Positions 18,181-28,393 of a stretch of DNA of 64,000 bases are shown piece by piece; position 1 is the stretch's first letter, and every line of letters begins with the position of its first letter. The stretch spans positions 186,001 through 250,000 of the forward strand of contig NZ_AP024850.1 in assembly GCF_024346675.1 (NCBI RefSeq). The letters are read 5' to 3'. The notes under the pieces are model-generated. The model did not search any database and was not told the origin of the DNA. It saw only the letters and a list, made by a program, of their open reading frames with translations. The translations under genes and the position numbers were made by a program. This DNA comes from Photobacterium sanguinicancri (lineage in GTDB: Bacteria > Pseudomonadota > Gammaproteobacteria > Enterobacterales > Vibrionaceae).

Positions 18181-20931
18181 ATGCGAAAAAAGTGGTTTAT
18201 AAAGACAGCGGATAATACGCTTTCAGAACTCGAAACAACACGTTCTGGATTATCATCAAAGACAGTTAAAGATCGTCAACAAGAATATGGTCCTAATGAA
18301 CTGCAAGAGCAAGAAGGTAAATCAGCTTTAGCCATGCTGTTGGATCAATTTAAAAACCCACTAATTTTTATTTTAGGTGTGGGTGCATTAGTTTCATTTT
18401 TCACCGGCCATAATGTTGATGGTATTGCGATTACCGTGATCATCTTTATTAATGCACTGATTGCATTTTGGCAAGAAATGAAAGCTAAAAAAGGCATGGA
18501 TGCATTAAAAGAGATGGCAGCACCCACAGCTCAAGTTGTGCGGGATGGTGATGTACTGTCGATTCCGGCGCGCGAGTTGGTGCCAGGCGATATTCTTAAA
18601 ATCAATACCGGTGATATTTTAGCCGCCGATGTACGGATTATTGAAGCCAACCGACTTTCCATTGATGAAGCCGCGTTAACAGGGGAGTCTGAACCTGTTG
18701 ATAAGTGTGTTGCTGAGCTGGAAGGTGACAATATAGGCTTGGGTGATCAGCTCAATATGGGCTTTATGACCACCATTGTTACTTCAGGTAATGGTTATGG
18801 TGTTGTGGTTGGTACTGGGATGCAAACCGAAGTGGGCCACATTGCCGACTTGATGACCAACACAGAAGAAACGAAAACCCCCATGCAAGTTCGCATGGAT
18901 ACCATTGCGCATACGTTGATGATTGCGGCTCTGTCTGTGGTTGCTGTTGTTTGTGCTATTGGCCTTTACCATGGCATGCCATGGTTAGAAATTTTAAATA
19001 CGGGTATCTCATTATCTGTTGCGGCTATTCCTGAAGGTCTACCGACAGTTGTATCGATTGTATTGACCATGGGCTCCACCAAAATGGTGAAGAGCAATGC
19101 GTTAGCAAAACAACTTTCTGCGATTGAAACACTCGGTTCAACCACGGTTATTTGTTCTGATAAGACAGGTACGCTAACTCAAAACCAAATGCAGGTGATG
19201 CAAGCATACGATGCCTCTGGTCGTTACTGGAAAGTAACGGGTAAAGGCTTTGATCCTAAAGGTGAATTTGAGCCACAAAAACACCAAGTCGCGGTGACTG
19301 ATAGCCCTGAAATGATGCGTGGTCTTACCGTTGCGACCTTGTGTAACGATGCCCAATATCTGCAAGAGAAAGGGAAATACGCCGTACGTGGTAACCCAAC
19401 GGAAGGTGCGTTGATTGTTGCTGCTGCAAAAGCCGGTTTACAACAAGGCACTATGTTGTCATCAGGCGAATTTACGATAGTTGAAAAATTCCCGTTCGAT
19501 TCTGGTCGTAAAATGGCATCAGTGATTGTTCGTGATAATGAAGGTCAGCACTTCTTAGCAGTGAAAGGTGCGCCGGATGTCATCTTGCGTAATGCCTCAG
19601 GCTTTATGATTGATGGCAATGTTGTGACGCATTCAAGTCAGGAAATGCAAGGTAACTTAGCGATAGCAACCAGCCCTGCAGAGCAACATATTGCCAATTA
19701 CCAACAAGCGATTGAAGAGTTTGCTGATCAAGCTCTACGCACACTTGCCGTTGGTATTCGTCCATTAACTGACGAAGACCTAGAGCGTGACCACCACGAG
19801 CTAGAGCATGACATTACCATCCTTGGCCTATACGGCATTATGGATCCGCCACGCCCAGAAGTGCGCGATGCGGTAAACAGTTGTTTCGATGCCGGCGTTC
19901 GTACCGTGATGATCACGGGTGACCATGCCCTAACAGCGGCAGCAGTTGCGCGTGATATCGGTATTATCCGCTCTGAAAACGACAAAGTGATCACAGGCGC
20001 TCAGCTTGATGAGATGGACGATGAAGAACTACGTCGTATCTGCCCTGAAGTTGCCGTGTTTGCACGGGTTAGCCCTGAACATAAGCTACGTATCGTTAGA
20101 GCCCAACAAGACAACAACGAAGTACCTGCCATGACGGGGGATGGTGTGAACGATGCCCCAGCACTTCGTCGCGCAGATATTGGTGTGGCGATGGGGATTG
20201 CAGGCACCTCGGTGGCGAAAGATTCAGGTGATTTAATTTTGCTTGATGACAACTTCAGCACCATTGTGAAAGCGGTACGCCAAGGTCGTCAGATCTTCGA
20301 TAATTTACGTAAGTTTATCCGTCAGGCGCTGACTGCCAACGTGGGTGAAGTTGCAGTGATCTTGATTGCCTTTCTGATGATGGGGCCAGAAACTATCTTG
20401 CCGCTAACACCACTGATGATCTTGTGGATCAACTTGGTTTCAGATGGTTTACCAGCACTGGCACTGGGTGTTGAGCCGGAAGAAAAAGACGTGATGTCAC
20501 GTAAGCCACGTAAGCGTAACGAAGGTTTCTTTGGCGATAGCCTTGGGGCCAAGATTGTTATCCGTGGTTTAGCCTTAGGTGGCATGAGTTACATGGCCTT
20601 CAGCTGGGCATTGAATGCGGGTCACAGTGCAGAATACGCACAGACTGTTGCTTTCGCCATGCTGATCTTCGCACAGCTATGGCACCTATTTGATTCACGT
20701 AGCTTCACTACGCTATACCGTAAAAATCCATTCACCAATAAGTATCTACTAGGCGCAGTAGCCTTGTCTGCAACGCTATCGCTAGGGGTGATGTACACAG
20801 GTTTAGGTCAGATGATCTTTAACACTGAATCCCTGTCATTTGGTCACCTGGTGGCTGTGATTATTGCCGCATCTGTACCGACATTCGTACTGTCGGGTAT
20901 CAAAGAAATTACTAAAGTGAAATTCGTCTAA
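18181..20931 (+). CDS. P2A-type calcium-transporting ATPase
   Basis: A 916-residue inner-membrane cation pump, most like SERCA/PMR1-type Ca2+-ATPases. Motifs in order: actuator TGES (167-170), M4 PEGLP (284-288), phosphorylated Asp in DKTGTLT (D327), KGAPD (462-466), hinge GDGVNDAP (653-660). Ion ligands of SERCA are kept in M4 (E285), M5 (N720, E723) and M6 (N751, D755), but the M8 position of SERCA Glu908 appears to be Gln832. The ATG at 18181 follows GGGAG; a longer in-frame reading from 18100 adds a non-conserved leader. It is followed by an antiporter gene 71 bp on, in the same direction. Confidence 0.9.
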   Translation: MRKKWFIKTADNTLSELETTRSGLSSKTVKDRQQEYGPNELQEQEGKSALAMLLDQFKNPLIFILGVGALVSFFTGHNVDGIAITVIIFINALIAFWQEMKAKKGMDALKEMAAPTAQVVRDGDVLSIPARELVPGDILKINTGDILAADVRIIEANRLSIDEAALTGESEPVDKCVAELEGDNIGLGDQLNMGFMTTIVTSGNGYGVVVGTGMQTEVGHIADLMTNTEETKTPMQVRMDTIAHTLMIAALSVVAVVCAIGLYHGMPWLEILNTGISLSVAAIPEGLPTVVSIVLTMGSTKMVKSNALAKQLSAIETLGSTTVICSDKTGTLTQNQMQVMQAYDASGRYWKVTGKGFDPKGEFEPQKHQVAVTDSPEMMRGLTVATLCNDAQYLQEKGKYAVRGNPTEGALIVAAAKAGLQQGTMLSSGEFTIVEKFPFDSGRKMASVIVRDNEGQHFLAVKGAPDVILRNASGFMIDGNVVTHSSQEMQGNLAIATSPAEQHIANYQQAIEEFADQALRTLAVGIRPLTDEDLERDHHELEHDITILGLYGIMDPPRPEVRDAVNSCFDAGVRTVMITGDHALTAAAVARDIGIIRSENDKVITGAQLDEMDDEELRRICPEVAVFARVSPEHKLRIVRAQQDNNEVPAMTGDGVNDAPALRRADIGVAMGIAGTSVAKDSGDLILLDDNFSTIVKAVRQGRQIFDNLRKFIRQALTANVGEVAVILIAFLMMGPETILPLTPLMILWINLVSDGLPALALGVEPEEKDVMSRKPRKRNEGFFGDSLGAKIVIRGLALGGMSYMAFSWALNAGHSAEYAQTVAFAMLIFAQLWHLFDSRSFTTLYRKNPFTNKYLLGAVALSATLSLGVMYTGLGQMIFNTESLSFGHLVAVIIAASVPTFVLSGIKEITKVKFV

Positions 20932-21002
20932 CCTAACTGCCTGCACCTCTATGAGGGGGGCAGGCTCTTTTCGACGAGCAATGTAATACAAGAGGTTATG
21001 AC

Positions 21003-22166
21003 GTGAAAAAAATCATTATATATTCCGCATTACTGTTGGTGGGGCTAGTGTGCTCACAATTGCTACCATCATTCATTGCTGGCTACGGCCAACTGCAACC
21101 CACCATTATGGTGCTGACGATGTCGGCGCTGGCCTACATCATGATCAATGTTGGTCGTGAGTTTGAAATCGATAAGAACAACTTAAAGCAGTATCGCTGG
21201 GATTATGTGGTCGCAATGACGACGGCCACCTTCCCATGGGTTGGGGTAGTACTGTATTTCGTGTTCGTGCTGATGCCGCCAGAGATGTGGAGCAATGTCG
21301 ATGCGTGGACAGAGACTTTAGTGATTGGCCGCTTTGCTGCGCCAACCTCTGCTGGAGTATTGTTTGCCATGCTCACAGCCGCTGGACTTGGTGCGACGTG
21401 GATGTTTAACAAAGCCCGTATATTGGCCATTTTTGATGATCTCGATACCGTCCTCTTGATGATTCCATTATCTATTTTGGTGGTGGGTTGGCAGCCTGCA
21501 TTAGGCGTGACGCTAGTCTTAATGTTTGGTTTGTTAGCGCTGGGTTATCGTTATTTACATCTATGGGCTATTCCGTCGTCTGCCGGTGCTGTGATGGGCT
21601 ACTCCGTCATTATTGCGTTGCTGTGTGAGTTGTTTTATTTGCGCAGTGGCGTCCATTTTGAAGTTTTGCTACCCGCTTTTGTGCTGGGGTGCATGATGAA
21701 ATCGCAACATGAATCCGCCGCTGATCAGCAAGTCTCAAGTTCTGTCGCTGGCGTGTTCATGGTGCTGGTTGGCTTGAGCTTACCGCAAATTTTTGGGGGC
21801 GTCGCAACGACCGCTTCAGACAGTATCACTCTTTCAATGCCTGCGATGTCGCTCGCTGAAATTACTTATCACGTATTGGTGATTTCGGTGATTGCCAATA
21901 TCGGCAAGATGTTCCCACTGTTTTGTTATCGCAAGGAAGCCACGCTTAAAGAGCGTTTGGCATTGTCGATTAGCATGTGGCCACGAGGTGAGGTTGGCGC
22001 GGGTGTGTTGATGATCAGTATTGGTTACGGTTTCGGCGGTCCAATTGTGACGATCAGCATGTTGTCATTAGCGCTGAATTTAGTGCTAACCGGTGTGTTT
22101 ATCATGGTTGTAAGAAAACTTATTTTGAGTGACGAGCAAAAAGGAGAGTTTTATGAAAAAGCGTGA
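21003..22166 (+). CDS. Cation/proton antiporter family membrane protein
   Basis: A 387-residue protein with about eleven to twelve hydrophobic spans, resembling the Na+(K+)/H+ exchanger (CPA) superfamily: it has the helical-hairpin segment NVGREFEID, an acidic FDDLDTVLL motif and MWPRGEVGAGV, similar to the charged conserved loops of the KefB/NhaP-type exchangers. The substrate is unknown. It lies 71 bp after the Ca2+-ATPase gene and overlaps a 26-codon ORF at its 3' end, so the three probably form one operon ending at the terminator at 22293. Confidence 0.8.
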   Translation: MKKIIIYSALLLVGLVCSQLLPSFIAGYGQLQPTIMVLTMSALAYIMINVGREFEIDKNNLKQYRWDYVVAMTTATFPWVGVVLYFVFVLMPPEMWSNVDAWTETLVIGRFAAPTSAGVLFAMLTAAGLGATWMFNKARILAIFDDLDTVLLMIPLSILVVGWQPALGVTLVLMFGLLALGYRYLHLWAIPSSAGAVMGYSVIIALLCELFYLRSGVHFEVLLPAFVLGCMMKSQHESAADQQVSSSVAGVFMVLVGLSLPQIFGGVATTASDSITLSMPAMSLAEITYHVLVISVIANIGKMFPLFCYRKEATLKERLALSISMWPRGEVGAGVLMISIGYGFGGPIVTISMLSLALNLVLTGVFIMVVRKLILSDEQKGEFYEKA

Positions 22167-22233
22167 ACTTAAATTACTTGGTCTAGTTATTTCTATTTTT
22201 CTTTTAACGCTAGTGGTAGGACGCGCAGCGTAA
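22153..22233 (+). CDS. 26-residue membrane microprotein overlapping the antiporter gene
   Basis: A 26-codon ORF overlapping the last 14 nt of the antiporter gene in another frame. A textbook ribosome site (AAAAAGGAGA, 6 nt before ATG) precedes it. The product is a basic head (MKKRELK) and a single hydrophobic helix (LLGLVISIFLLTLVVG) ending RAA. The overlap with a strong ribosome site suggests coupled production with the antiporter, possibly as a small regulatory subunit, like other single-span transporter partners; the function is not known. Confidence 0.65.
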   Translation: MKKRELKLLGLVISIFLLTLVVGRAA

Positions 22234-22292
22234 GCAAGAATAAAGTAAAAGCTGCCATTAATGATAACAAGAAGTAGCGTGTTTCCATATTT

Positions 22293-22333
22293 ACTGACTG
22301 TGGTTCCAAAGTTGTCACCACAGTCAGTTTTTT
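22293..22333 (+). terminator. Terminator of the ATPase-antiporter operon
   Basis: A 12-bp stem (22293-22304 with 22317-22328), 12-nt loop and six T on the plus strand, 60 bp after the microprotein stop codon and 17 bp before the convergent metJ stop codon. Confidence 0.88.
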
Positions 22334-22349
22334 GTATCTCGAAGACGGC

Positions 22350-22667
22350 TTATTCGTTGATGTCTTCGTAAGTAATGCCCATCTCATCCATCAAAGCTTT
22401 TGCTTCTGCGGGTAGATCATCCGGACGGTCTTTACGAATATCGTCATCTGTTGGTAATGGTTGACCTGTATAAGCATGTAAAAAAGCTTCACAGAGCAAT
22501 TCACTATTCGTTGCATGGCGCAGGTTATTTACCTGACGGCGCGTACGTTCATCAGTCAGAATCTTTAAGACTTTTAATGGAATCGACACCGTAATTTTTT
22601 TTACTTGTTCGTTTTTCTTACCGTGTTCCGCGTATGGACTGATGTACTCGCCATTCCACTCTGCCAT
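22350..22667 (-). CDS. metJ: Methionine regulon repressor MetJ
   Basis: A 105-residue ribbon-helix-helix repressor that uses S-adenosylmethionine as corepressor and binds tandem 8-bp met boxes. [18 protein letters not shown], the DNA-contacting strand [15 protein letters not shown] and [23 protein letters not shown] match E. coli MetJ almost residue for residue. It is divergent from metB, and met boxes lie between the two, which allows control of both including autoregulation. Confidence 0.98.
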   Translation of the reverse strand: MAEWNGEYISPYAEHGKKNEQVKKITVSIPLKVLKILTDERTRRQVNNLRHATNSELLCEAFLHAYTGQPLPTDDDIRKDRPDDLPAEAKALMDEMGITYEDINE

Positions 22668-22802
22668 GTTTTACCTTCTCAGCGTTGTTGTTTTACCGCC
22701 GCTCAGGTTATTTCACGCCACTATGTTCTGAATAAACCTCAGAGATATTGGGGTCTTACGAAATAACTGCGAGTAGGGCAGTGAGTCATAATTAAAGTTT
22801 GG

Positions 22803-22867
22803 TTGAATTTTAGCGATATTTACCGCCATAAGCAAAGACATATAGACGTCTGGAAGTGTTGACGTCC
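22803..22867 (+). promoter_or_regulatory. MetJ operator (four tandem met boxes) upstream of metB
   Basis: Four contiguous 8-bp units run from 22836 to 22867: AGACATAT, AGACGTCT (perfect consensus), GGAAGTGT and TGACGTCC. A TTGAAT at 22803-22808 could be the -35 element of metBL, with a poor -10. The tandem arrangement is diagnostic of MetJ binding. Confidence 0.88.
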
Positions 22868-22935
22868 TAGTTTAATGTAGTTAATGTTGATGAAGGAATT
22901 TTATTCGGCATTAAACCGAAACAAGGAAGGTTAAT

Positions 22936-24102
22936 ATGAGTGACAAGAAACTTGCCACGATTGCAGTTCGTACCGGCATTGAATCCGACTCTCAGCATCA
23001 TGCGGTCGTCCCGCCAATCTACCTCACATCCACCTACAGTTTTCCACAACTGGGTGAGGTTCCGCAATATGATTATACTCGTTCTGGCAACCCAAGCCGC
23101 AATATGTTGGCCGATGCGTTAACTGAGTTGGAAGGCGGTGCGGGTGGTGTGGTAACAAGTTGTGGTACGGCTGCGATTAACCTTCTCGTTTCTGCTTTAT
23201 TAGGTCCTGATGATCTTATTGTTGCCCCGCACGATTGTTATGGCGGTACTTATCGCTTATTCAATACTCGCGCGAATAAAGGCGACTTTAAGGTTGAGTT
23301 TGTTGATCAGTCTGATCCGCAAGCTTTTGCTCGTGCTCTTGCTAAGCAACCTAAAATTATTTGGGTGGAGACCCCATCTAACCCGTTACTTCGTGTTATT
23401 GATATCGAAGTTTTATGCCAGCAAGCCAAAGCAGCGGGCGCACAAGTGGCGGTTGATAACACCTTCCTCTCTCCAGTCCTGCAACAGCCTATCGCATTAG
23501 GTGCAGACTTTGTCGTGCATTCGACCACTAAATATATCAACGGCCACTCCGATGTTGTGGGCGGTATCCTTATTTCTGCTGATGCAGAGCAAGCGGAAAA
23601 CATCGCATGGTGGGCAAATTGTATTGGTGCGACAGGTGCGCCGTTTGATGCCTACCTGACCCTTAGAGGTTTACGTACTTTAGTACCACGTATGAAGATG
23701 CACGAAGAAAATGGCGCTCAAGTGCTGGCATTCTTAAAAGATCACCCTCAAGTTGCAGCTATCTATCATCCTAGCCTACCTGATCATCCCGGGCATGATA
23801 TTGCTAAGCGCCAACAAAAAGGCTTTGGCTCTATGATTAGCTTTGAATTAGCTGGAAGTTTCCAGCAACTTGAAGTGTTTGTGAAAGTGCTTAAATGTTT
23901 CTCGCTCGCGGAATCCTTAGGCGGCACTGAAAGCCTGATTGCTCACCCCTCAAGCATGACGCACCGCGCGATGTCAGATGAAGCACAAGCAGAGGCTGGT
24001 ATTAATACGGCACTACTTCGTTTATCGGTGGGTCTCGAAGATCCAAGTGATTTGGTCGCCGACTTAGCACAAGCATTTCAACAAGCAGCAGAGGTGGGAT
24101 AA
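22936..24102 (+). CDS. metB: Cystathionine gamma-synthase
   Basis: A 388-residue PLP enzyme that joins O-succinylhomoserine and cysteine to cystathionine in methionine synthesis. The PLP lysine lies in STTKYINGHSDVVGG, and YDYTRSGNPSRN and GGTESLIAHPSSMTH are family motifs. The close match to E. coli MetB, and metL directly after it (TAATG overlap of 1 nt), separate it from MetC or MetY. Controlled by the MetJ operator just upstream. Confidence 0.96.
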   Translation: MSDKKLATIAVRTGIESDSQHHAVVPPIYLTSTYSFPQLGEVPQYDYTRSGNPSRNMLADALTELEGGAGGVVTSCGTAAINLLVSALLGPDDLIVAPHDCYGGTYRLFNTRANKGDFKVEFVDQSDPQAFARALAKQPKIIWVETPSNPLLRVIDIEVLCQQAKAAGAQVAVDNTFLSPVLQQPIALGADFVVHSTTKYINGHSDVVGGILISADAEQAENIAWWANCIGATGAPFDAYLTLRGLRTLVPRMKMHEENGAQVLAFLKDHPQVAAIYHPSLPDHPGHDIAKRQQKGFGSMISFELAGSFQQLEVFVKVLKCFSLAESLGGTESLIAHPSSMTHRAMSDEAQAEAGINTALLRLSVGLEDPSDLVADLAQAFQQAAEVG

Positions 24103-26519
24103 TGACTCAGGCTCAACCGCGTCAATTACATAAGTTTGGTGGCAGCAGCTTAGCCGATGCTGAGTGCTATCGTCGGGTTGCAACAATCTTGCAGGAATAC
24201 TCGAATGCCGATGATCTGATTGTGGTGTCGGCGGCCGGAAAAACCACCAACCGTTTGATTGAATGGCTTACTTTGCTAACCAAAGATGGGCGTCATGCCC
24301 ATGAGGCACTGCAAGCGCTACGTCAGTATCAGCAAGCGTTGATCAAAGAGTTATTGCCTGAGCCCGTTGCCGATGAACTACAAACCCAGCTCCACCTTGA
24401 ACTGAGTACATTGTCAGCGCTTAGTGACCAAACGTTAGATGAGGCCACGCGAGCTAAAGTATTAGGCCATGGTGAATTATGGTCTGCTCGCTTATTGGCA
24501 GCGTTATTAAATGTGGATCAATTACCCGCATGCGCTCTCGACTCTCGTGATTTTTTACGAGCAGAGCAAGCCGCTCAGCCTGAAGTGGATTGCGCAGCTT
24601 CGCGGCCATTACTCCAGCAGCAACTGATCCAACACAGCCAGCACCGTATTGTGATTACTGGTTTTATGGCCCAAAACCAAGCGGGTCAAACGGTGCTACT
24701 AGGCCGTAATGGATCTGATTATTCTGCCACTGTGATTGGTGCGTTAGCGGATGTCTCGCGCGTGACGATTTGGAGTGATGTCGCGGGTGTGTATAGCGCT
24801 GATCCTAATCAGGTTAAAGATGCCTGTCTGCTACCGTTGCTGCGCCTTGATGAAGCCAGTGAATTGGCCCGACTTGCCGCACCGGTATTACATAGCCGTA
24901 CCCTTCAACCTGTCGCACAAAGCACCATTGACTTGATGCTACGTTGTAGTCATCAGCCTGAATCGGGCTCAACGCGTGTGGAGCGTGTTTTAGCTTCAGG
25001 TCGCGGTGCGAAAATTGTTACTTCATTAGATGATGTCTGCTTGATTGAACTTGATGTGCCACGTGCCAATGATTTTGAACCTGTTCGTAAAGAACTAGAG
25101 CGCACATTGCTACGGGCACAATTACCGCCATTGGCACAGAGCATTGATCCTGAGCAAGGTCGAATTTTATTGGCGTATACAGGTGAAGTGGTCAATGGGG
25201 TTCTGGGCTTACTGCAAGATCGTGGTATTGCCGCAGAATTAAGATTGCGCGATGGTTTCACTATGGTTGCCGTTGTTGGGGCGGGGGTGGTGAATAACCC
25301 AGTGCATTGCCATGGCTTTTATCAGCAGCTAAAAGGCCAGCCGGTTGAGTTTTTGGCTGAAGCCGAATCAGGGTTGAGCTTGGTGGCGATTTTACGCCAT
25401 GTAAACCCAGAAACCTTGATTGGGCGAGTGCACCAGAGTTTATTTCAAGCTCAAAAGCGAATTGGTTTAGTGCTCTGTGGCAAAGGCAATATAGGTAGCC
25501 GTTGGCTTGAGTTATTTGAAACCGAACGTGAGCAACTGAGCAAGCGCCATGGGAAGACTTTCACTCTGATTGGTGTTGCCGATAGTAGCCGTCATTGGAT
25601 TGATTATCAGGGCATTGAACCATCTCGTGCCTTAACGTATTTCAATGATGAAGCGATTGAATATGAAGACGGAGAGTTACTTACCACGCTAGCCGCACAT
25701 CCGTATGATGATGTGGTGATTTTGGATGTCACAGCCAGTGCTCAATTGGCGGCGAAATATCCACAAGTGGCAGAAAGTGGCTTACACCTGATTTCGGCGA
25801 ACAAAGTGGCAGGTTCTGCATCGAGTGTTGATTACCACGCAGTACAAGATGCGTTTGCCAAAACCAGTCGTCATTGGCTATATAACGCGACGGTTGGTGC
25901 AGGCTTACCCGTAAACCATACAGTGCGTGATTTACGGGAAAGTGGCGATGACATCATTGCGGTATCGGGGATTTTCTCTGGCACTTTATCATGGCTATTC
26001 CAGCAATATGATGGCTCAGTACCGTTTTCGGTATTAATTGAGCAAGCGTGGCAACAAGGCTTAACTGAACCCGATCCTCGCCATGATCTAGACGGCAGTG
26101 ATGTGATGCGCAAGCTGGTTATTTTGGCGCGTGAGTCGGGACTCAGCATTGAACCTGAGCAGGTTAAAGTGGAAACGCTAGTGCCTGAGTCATTGGCTAA
26201 AGTCAGTTTAGATACCTTCTTTGAGCAAGCAGAAGAGCTCGATAGCCGTTTACAAAAACGCCTCATTAAAGCCAATGGGGAAGAAAAAGTACTGCGTTAT
26301 GTGGCGAGGTTGGATAAGAAAGGCAAGGCTGCCGTTGGGGTCGAAGCATTGCCCAAAGAGCATGCGCTGGCGAACCTACTGCCGTGTGACAATATTTTTG
26401 CTATAGAAAGTCGTTGGTACCGTGATAACCCACTGGTGATCCGCGGGCCGGGTGCTGGGCGTGATGTTACAGCAGGCGCATTATTGTCAGATATTAATCG
26501 TTTAGCCGCTCTGCTTTAG
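24102..26519 (+). CDS. metL: Bifunctional aspartokinase II / homoserine dehydrogenase II
   Basis: An 805-residue fusion that catalyses the first and third steps from aspartate to homoserine. The kinase starts with KFGGSSLAD (residues 11-19) and has the GRNGSDYSA substrate loop; the linker carries degenerate ACT modules; the dehydrogenase begins at GKGNIGSRWLELF with the catalytic SANKVAGSA and NATVGAGLPV segments. The ATG shares its A with the metB stop codon, so translation is coupled. Paired with metB, it is the methionine-branch isozyme rather than ThrA. Confidence 0.96.
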   Translation: MTQAQPRQLHKFGGSSLADAECYRRVATILQEYSNADDLIVVSAAGKTTNRLIEWLTLLTKDGRHAHEALQALRQYQQALIKELLPEPVADELQTQLHLELSTLSALSDQTLDEATRAKVLGHGELWSARLLAALLNVDQLPACALDSRDFLRAEQAAQPEVDCAASRPLLQQQLIQHSQHRIVITGFMAQNQAGQTVLLGRNGSDYSATVIGALADVSRVTIWSDVAGVYSADPNQVKDACLLPLLRLDEASELARLAAPVLHSRTLQPVAQSTIDLMLRCSHQPESGSTRVERVLASGRGAKIVTSLDDVCLIELDVPRANDFEPVRKELERTLLRAQLPPLAQSIDPEQGRILLAYTGEVVNGVLGLLQDRGIAAELRLRDGFTMVAVVGAGVVNNPVHCHGFYQQLKGQPVEFLAEAESGLSLVAILRHVNPETLIGRVHQSLFQAQKRIGLVLCGKGNIGSRWLELFETEREQLSKRHGKTFTLIGVADSSRHWIDYQGIEPSRALTYFNDEAIEYEDGELLTTLAAHPYDDVVILDVTASAQLAAKYPQVAESGLHLISANKVAGSASSVDYHAVQDAFAKTSRHWLYNATVGAGLPVNHTVRDLRESGDDIIAVSGIFSGTLSWLFQQYDGSVPFSVLIEQAWQQGLTEPDPRHDLDGSDVMRKLVILARESGLSIEPEQVKVETLVPESLAKVSLDTFFEQAEELDSRLQKRLIKANGEEKVLRYVARLDKKGKAAVGVEALPKEHALANLLPCDNIFAIESRWYRDNPLVIRGPGAGRDVTAGALLSDINRLAALL

Positions 26520-26646
26520 CATGTGATGATTGCGTCGACGGCTTTATATTCTGCCAACACAGTTGAATGTAGGGTGAGAGCTTGGTCTAAATAGGATGAT
26601 TACGAGGTAATTGTCACCTTACTGGGAATATACTCTATTCCCCTTG

Positions 26647-26671
26647 AAACCTGCCTTTGGCAGGTTTTTTT
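26647..26671 (+). terminator. Terminator of metBL
   Basis: AAACCTGCC/GGCAGGTTT with loop TTT and seven T, 128 bp after the metL stop codon. It makes metF a separate transcript. Confidence 0.9.
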
Positions 26672-26721
26672 ATATTGAAAATTATGCAATATGAACGTGA
26701 GAAAAATTCATGATTAGTAGG

Positions 26722-26790
26722 TTGACATTAAATTGTTATCACGACATTCTGTAGACATATAGACGTCTAAATGGTTATTTAAAGACGTTC
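26722..26790 (+). promoter_or_regulatory. metF promoter and MetJ operator
   Basis: TTGACA (26722-26727), 17 bp, CATTCT (26745-26750) form the promoter. Overlapping the start region are met boxes AGACATAT (26753-26760) and AGACGTCT (26761-26768, perfect); two weaker units follow, and AGACGTTC lies at 26783-26790, two bases out of the 8-bp register. The first two boxes are the same octamers as in the metB operator. Confidence 0.85.
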
Positions 26791-26835
26791 GCTTTTAAGG
26801 ATAGCAGGCCACGGCGCCAGGACAGGAAGGGATGA

Positions 26836-27744
<909 letters not shown>

Positions 27745-27783
27745 GTTGTTACTGACATTGGGCTGCGACTGAGCAGCACACAC

Positions 27784-27814
27784 AAAAAAGCCGCTATAAG
27801 ATAGCGGCTTTTTT
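27784..27814. terminator. Bidirectional terminator between metF and aphA
   Basis: A perfect 14-bp stem AAAAAAGCCGCTAT/ATAGCGGCTTTTTT with a 3-nt loop, symmetric in A and T, between convergent genes. Confidence 0.92.
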
Positions 27815-27829
27815 AGATAACAAGGTAGC

Positions 27830-28393
27830 TTATAGCGCGATGCTGCTGCCTTCGCTATCCATGTCTTTTAACTCAGCTAGCACTTCTTCAGCCCAAACAA
27901 TCCAAGCCTGACGATTGTGCATACCACGACGAAGCGTAAGACGATCAAGACGTTCTTGACGAGCCATTGCTTTGTAATCGCTAAAGTGAACTTTCTCAAG
28001 CTCGTGGTAGTGGTTCATTAAGCTATGTGATTCTTCGATCAAAGCTTCAAGCTGCTGCTGCATTGGTACAGAGTTATGCACTCCACACACAAGTAGTTTC
28101 GCTGAGAACTCATCACGAATAGTTGGGTTGCGAGCTGGTTCTTGGAACCAGTTGAATAGTGCCTGACGGCCTAAATCGGTAATGGAGTACACTTTGCGAT
28201 CGGGTTTGCCATCTTGTGGTTCAAGGCGACAAGTAACCTGATCGTGAGTGGCCATTTTATTGAGTTCGCGGTACACCTGCTGGTGGCTCGCTTTCCAAAA
28301 ATAACCGATGCTGTGTGAAAATTCTTTGGTAATGTCGTAACCGGTTGCTTCGCGAGTGCTCAGCACGGTTAAAATAACGTGTGGTAATGACAT
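27830..28393 (-). CDS. aphA: PadR-family quorum-sensing/virulence regulator AphA
   Basis: A 187-residue winged-helix activator. MSLPHVILTVLSTREATGYD, ITKEFSHSIGYFWKASHQQV and YRELNKM are nearly identical to V. cholerae AphA, which is about 179 residues; this one has a short C-terminal extension (DMDSEGSSIAL). A long antiparallel coiled-coil C-terminal half forms the dimer. In Vibrio, AphA is the low-cell-density master regulator, opposed by HapR/LuxR, and in V. cholerae also turns on tcpPH. It sits next to ppc as in Vibrio. The role in this species is inferred. Confidence 0.93.
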   Translation of the reverse strand: MSLPHVILTVLSTREATGYDITKEFSHSIGYFWKASHQQVYRELNKMATHDQVTCRLEPQDGKPDRKVYSITDLGRQALFNWFQEPARNPTIRDEFSAKLLVCGVHNSVPMQQQLEALIEESHSLMNHYHELEKVHFSDYKAMARQERLDRLTLRRGMHNRQAWIVWAEEVLAELKDMDSEGSSIAL

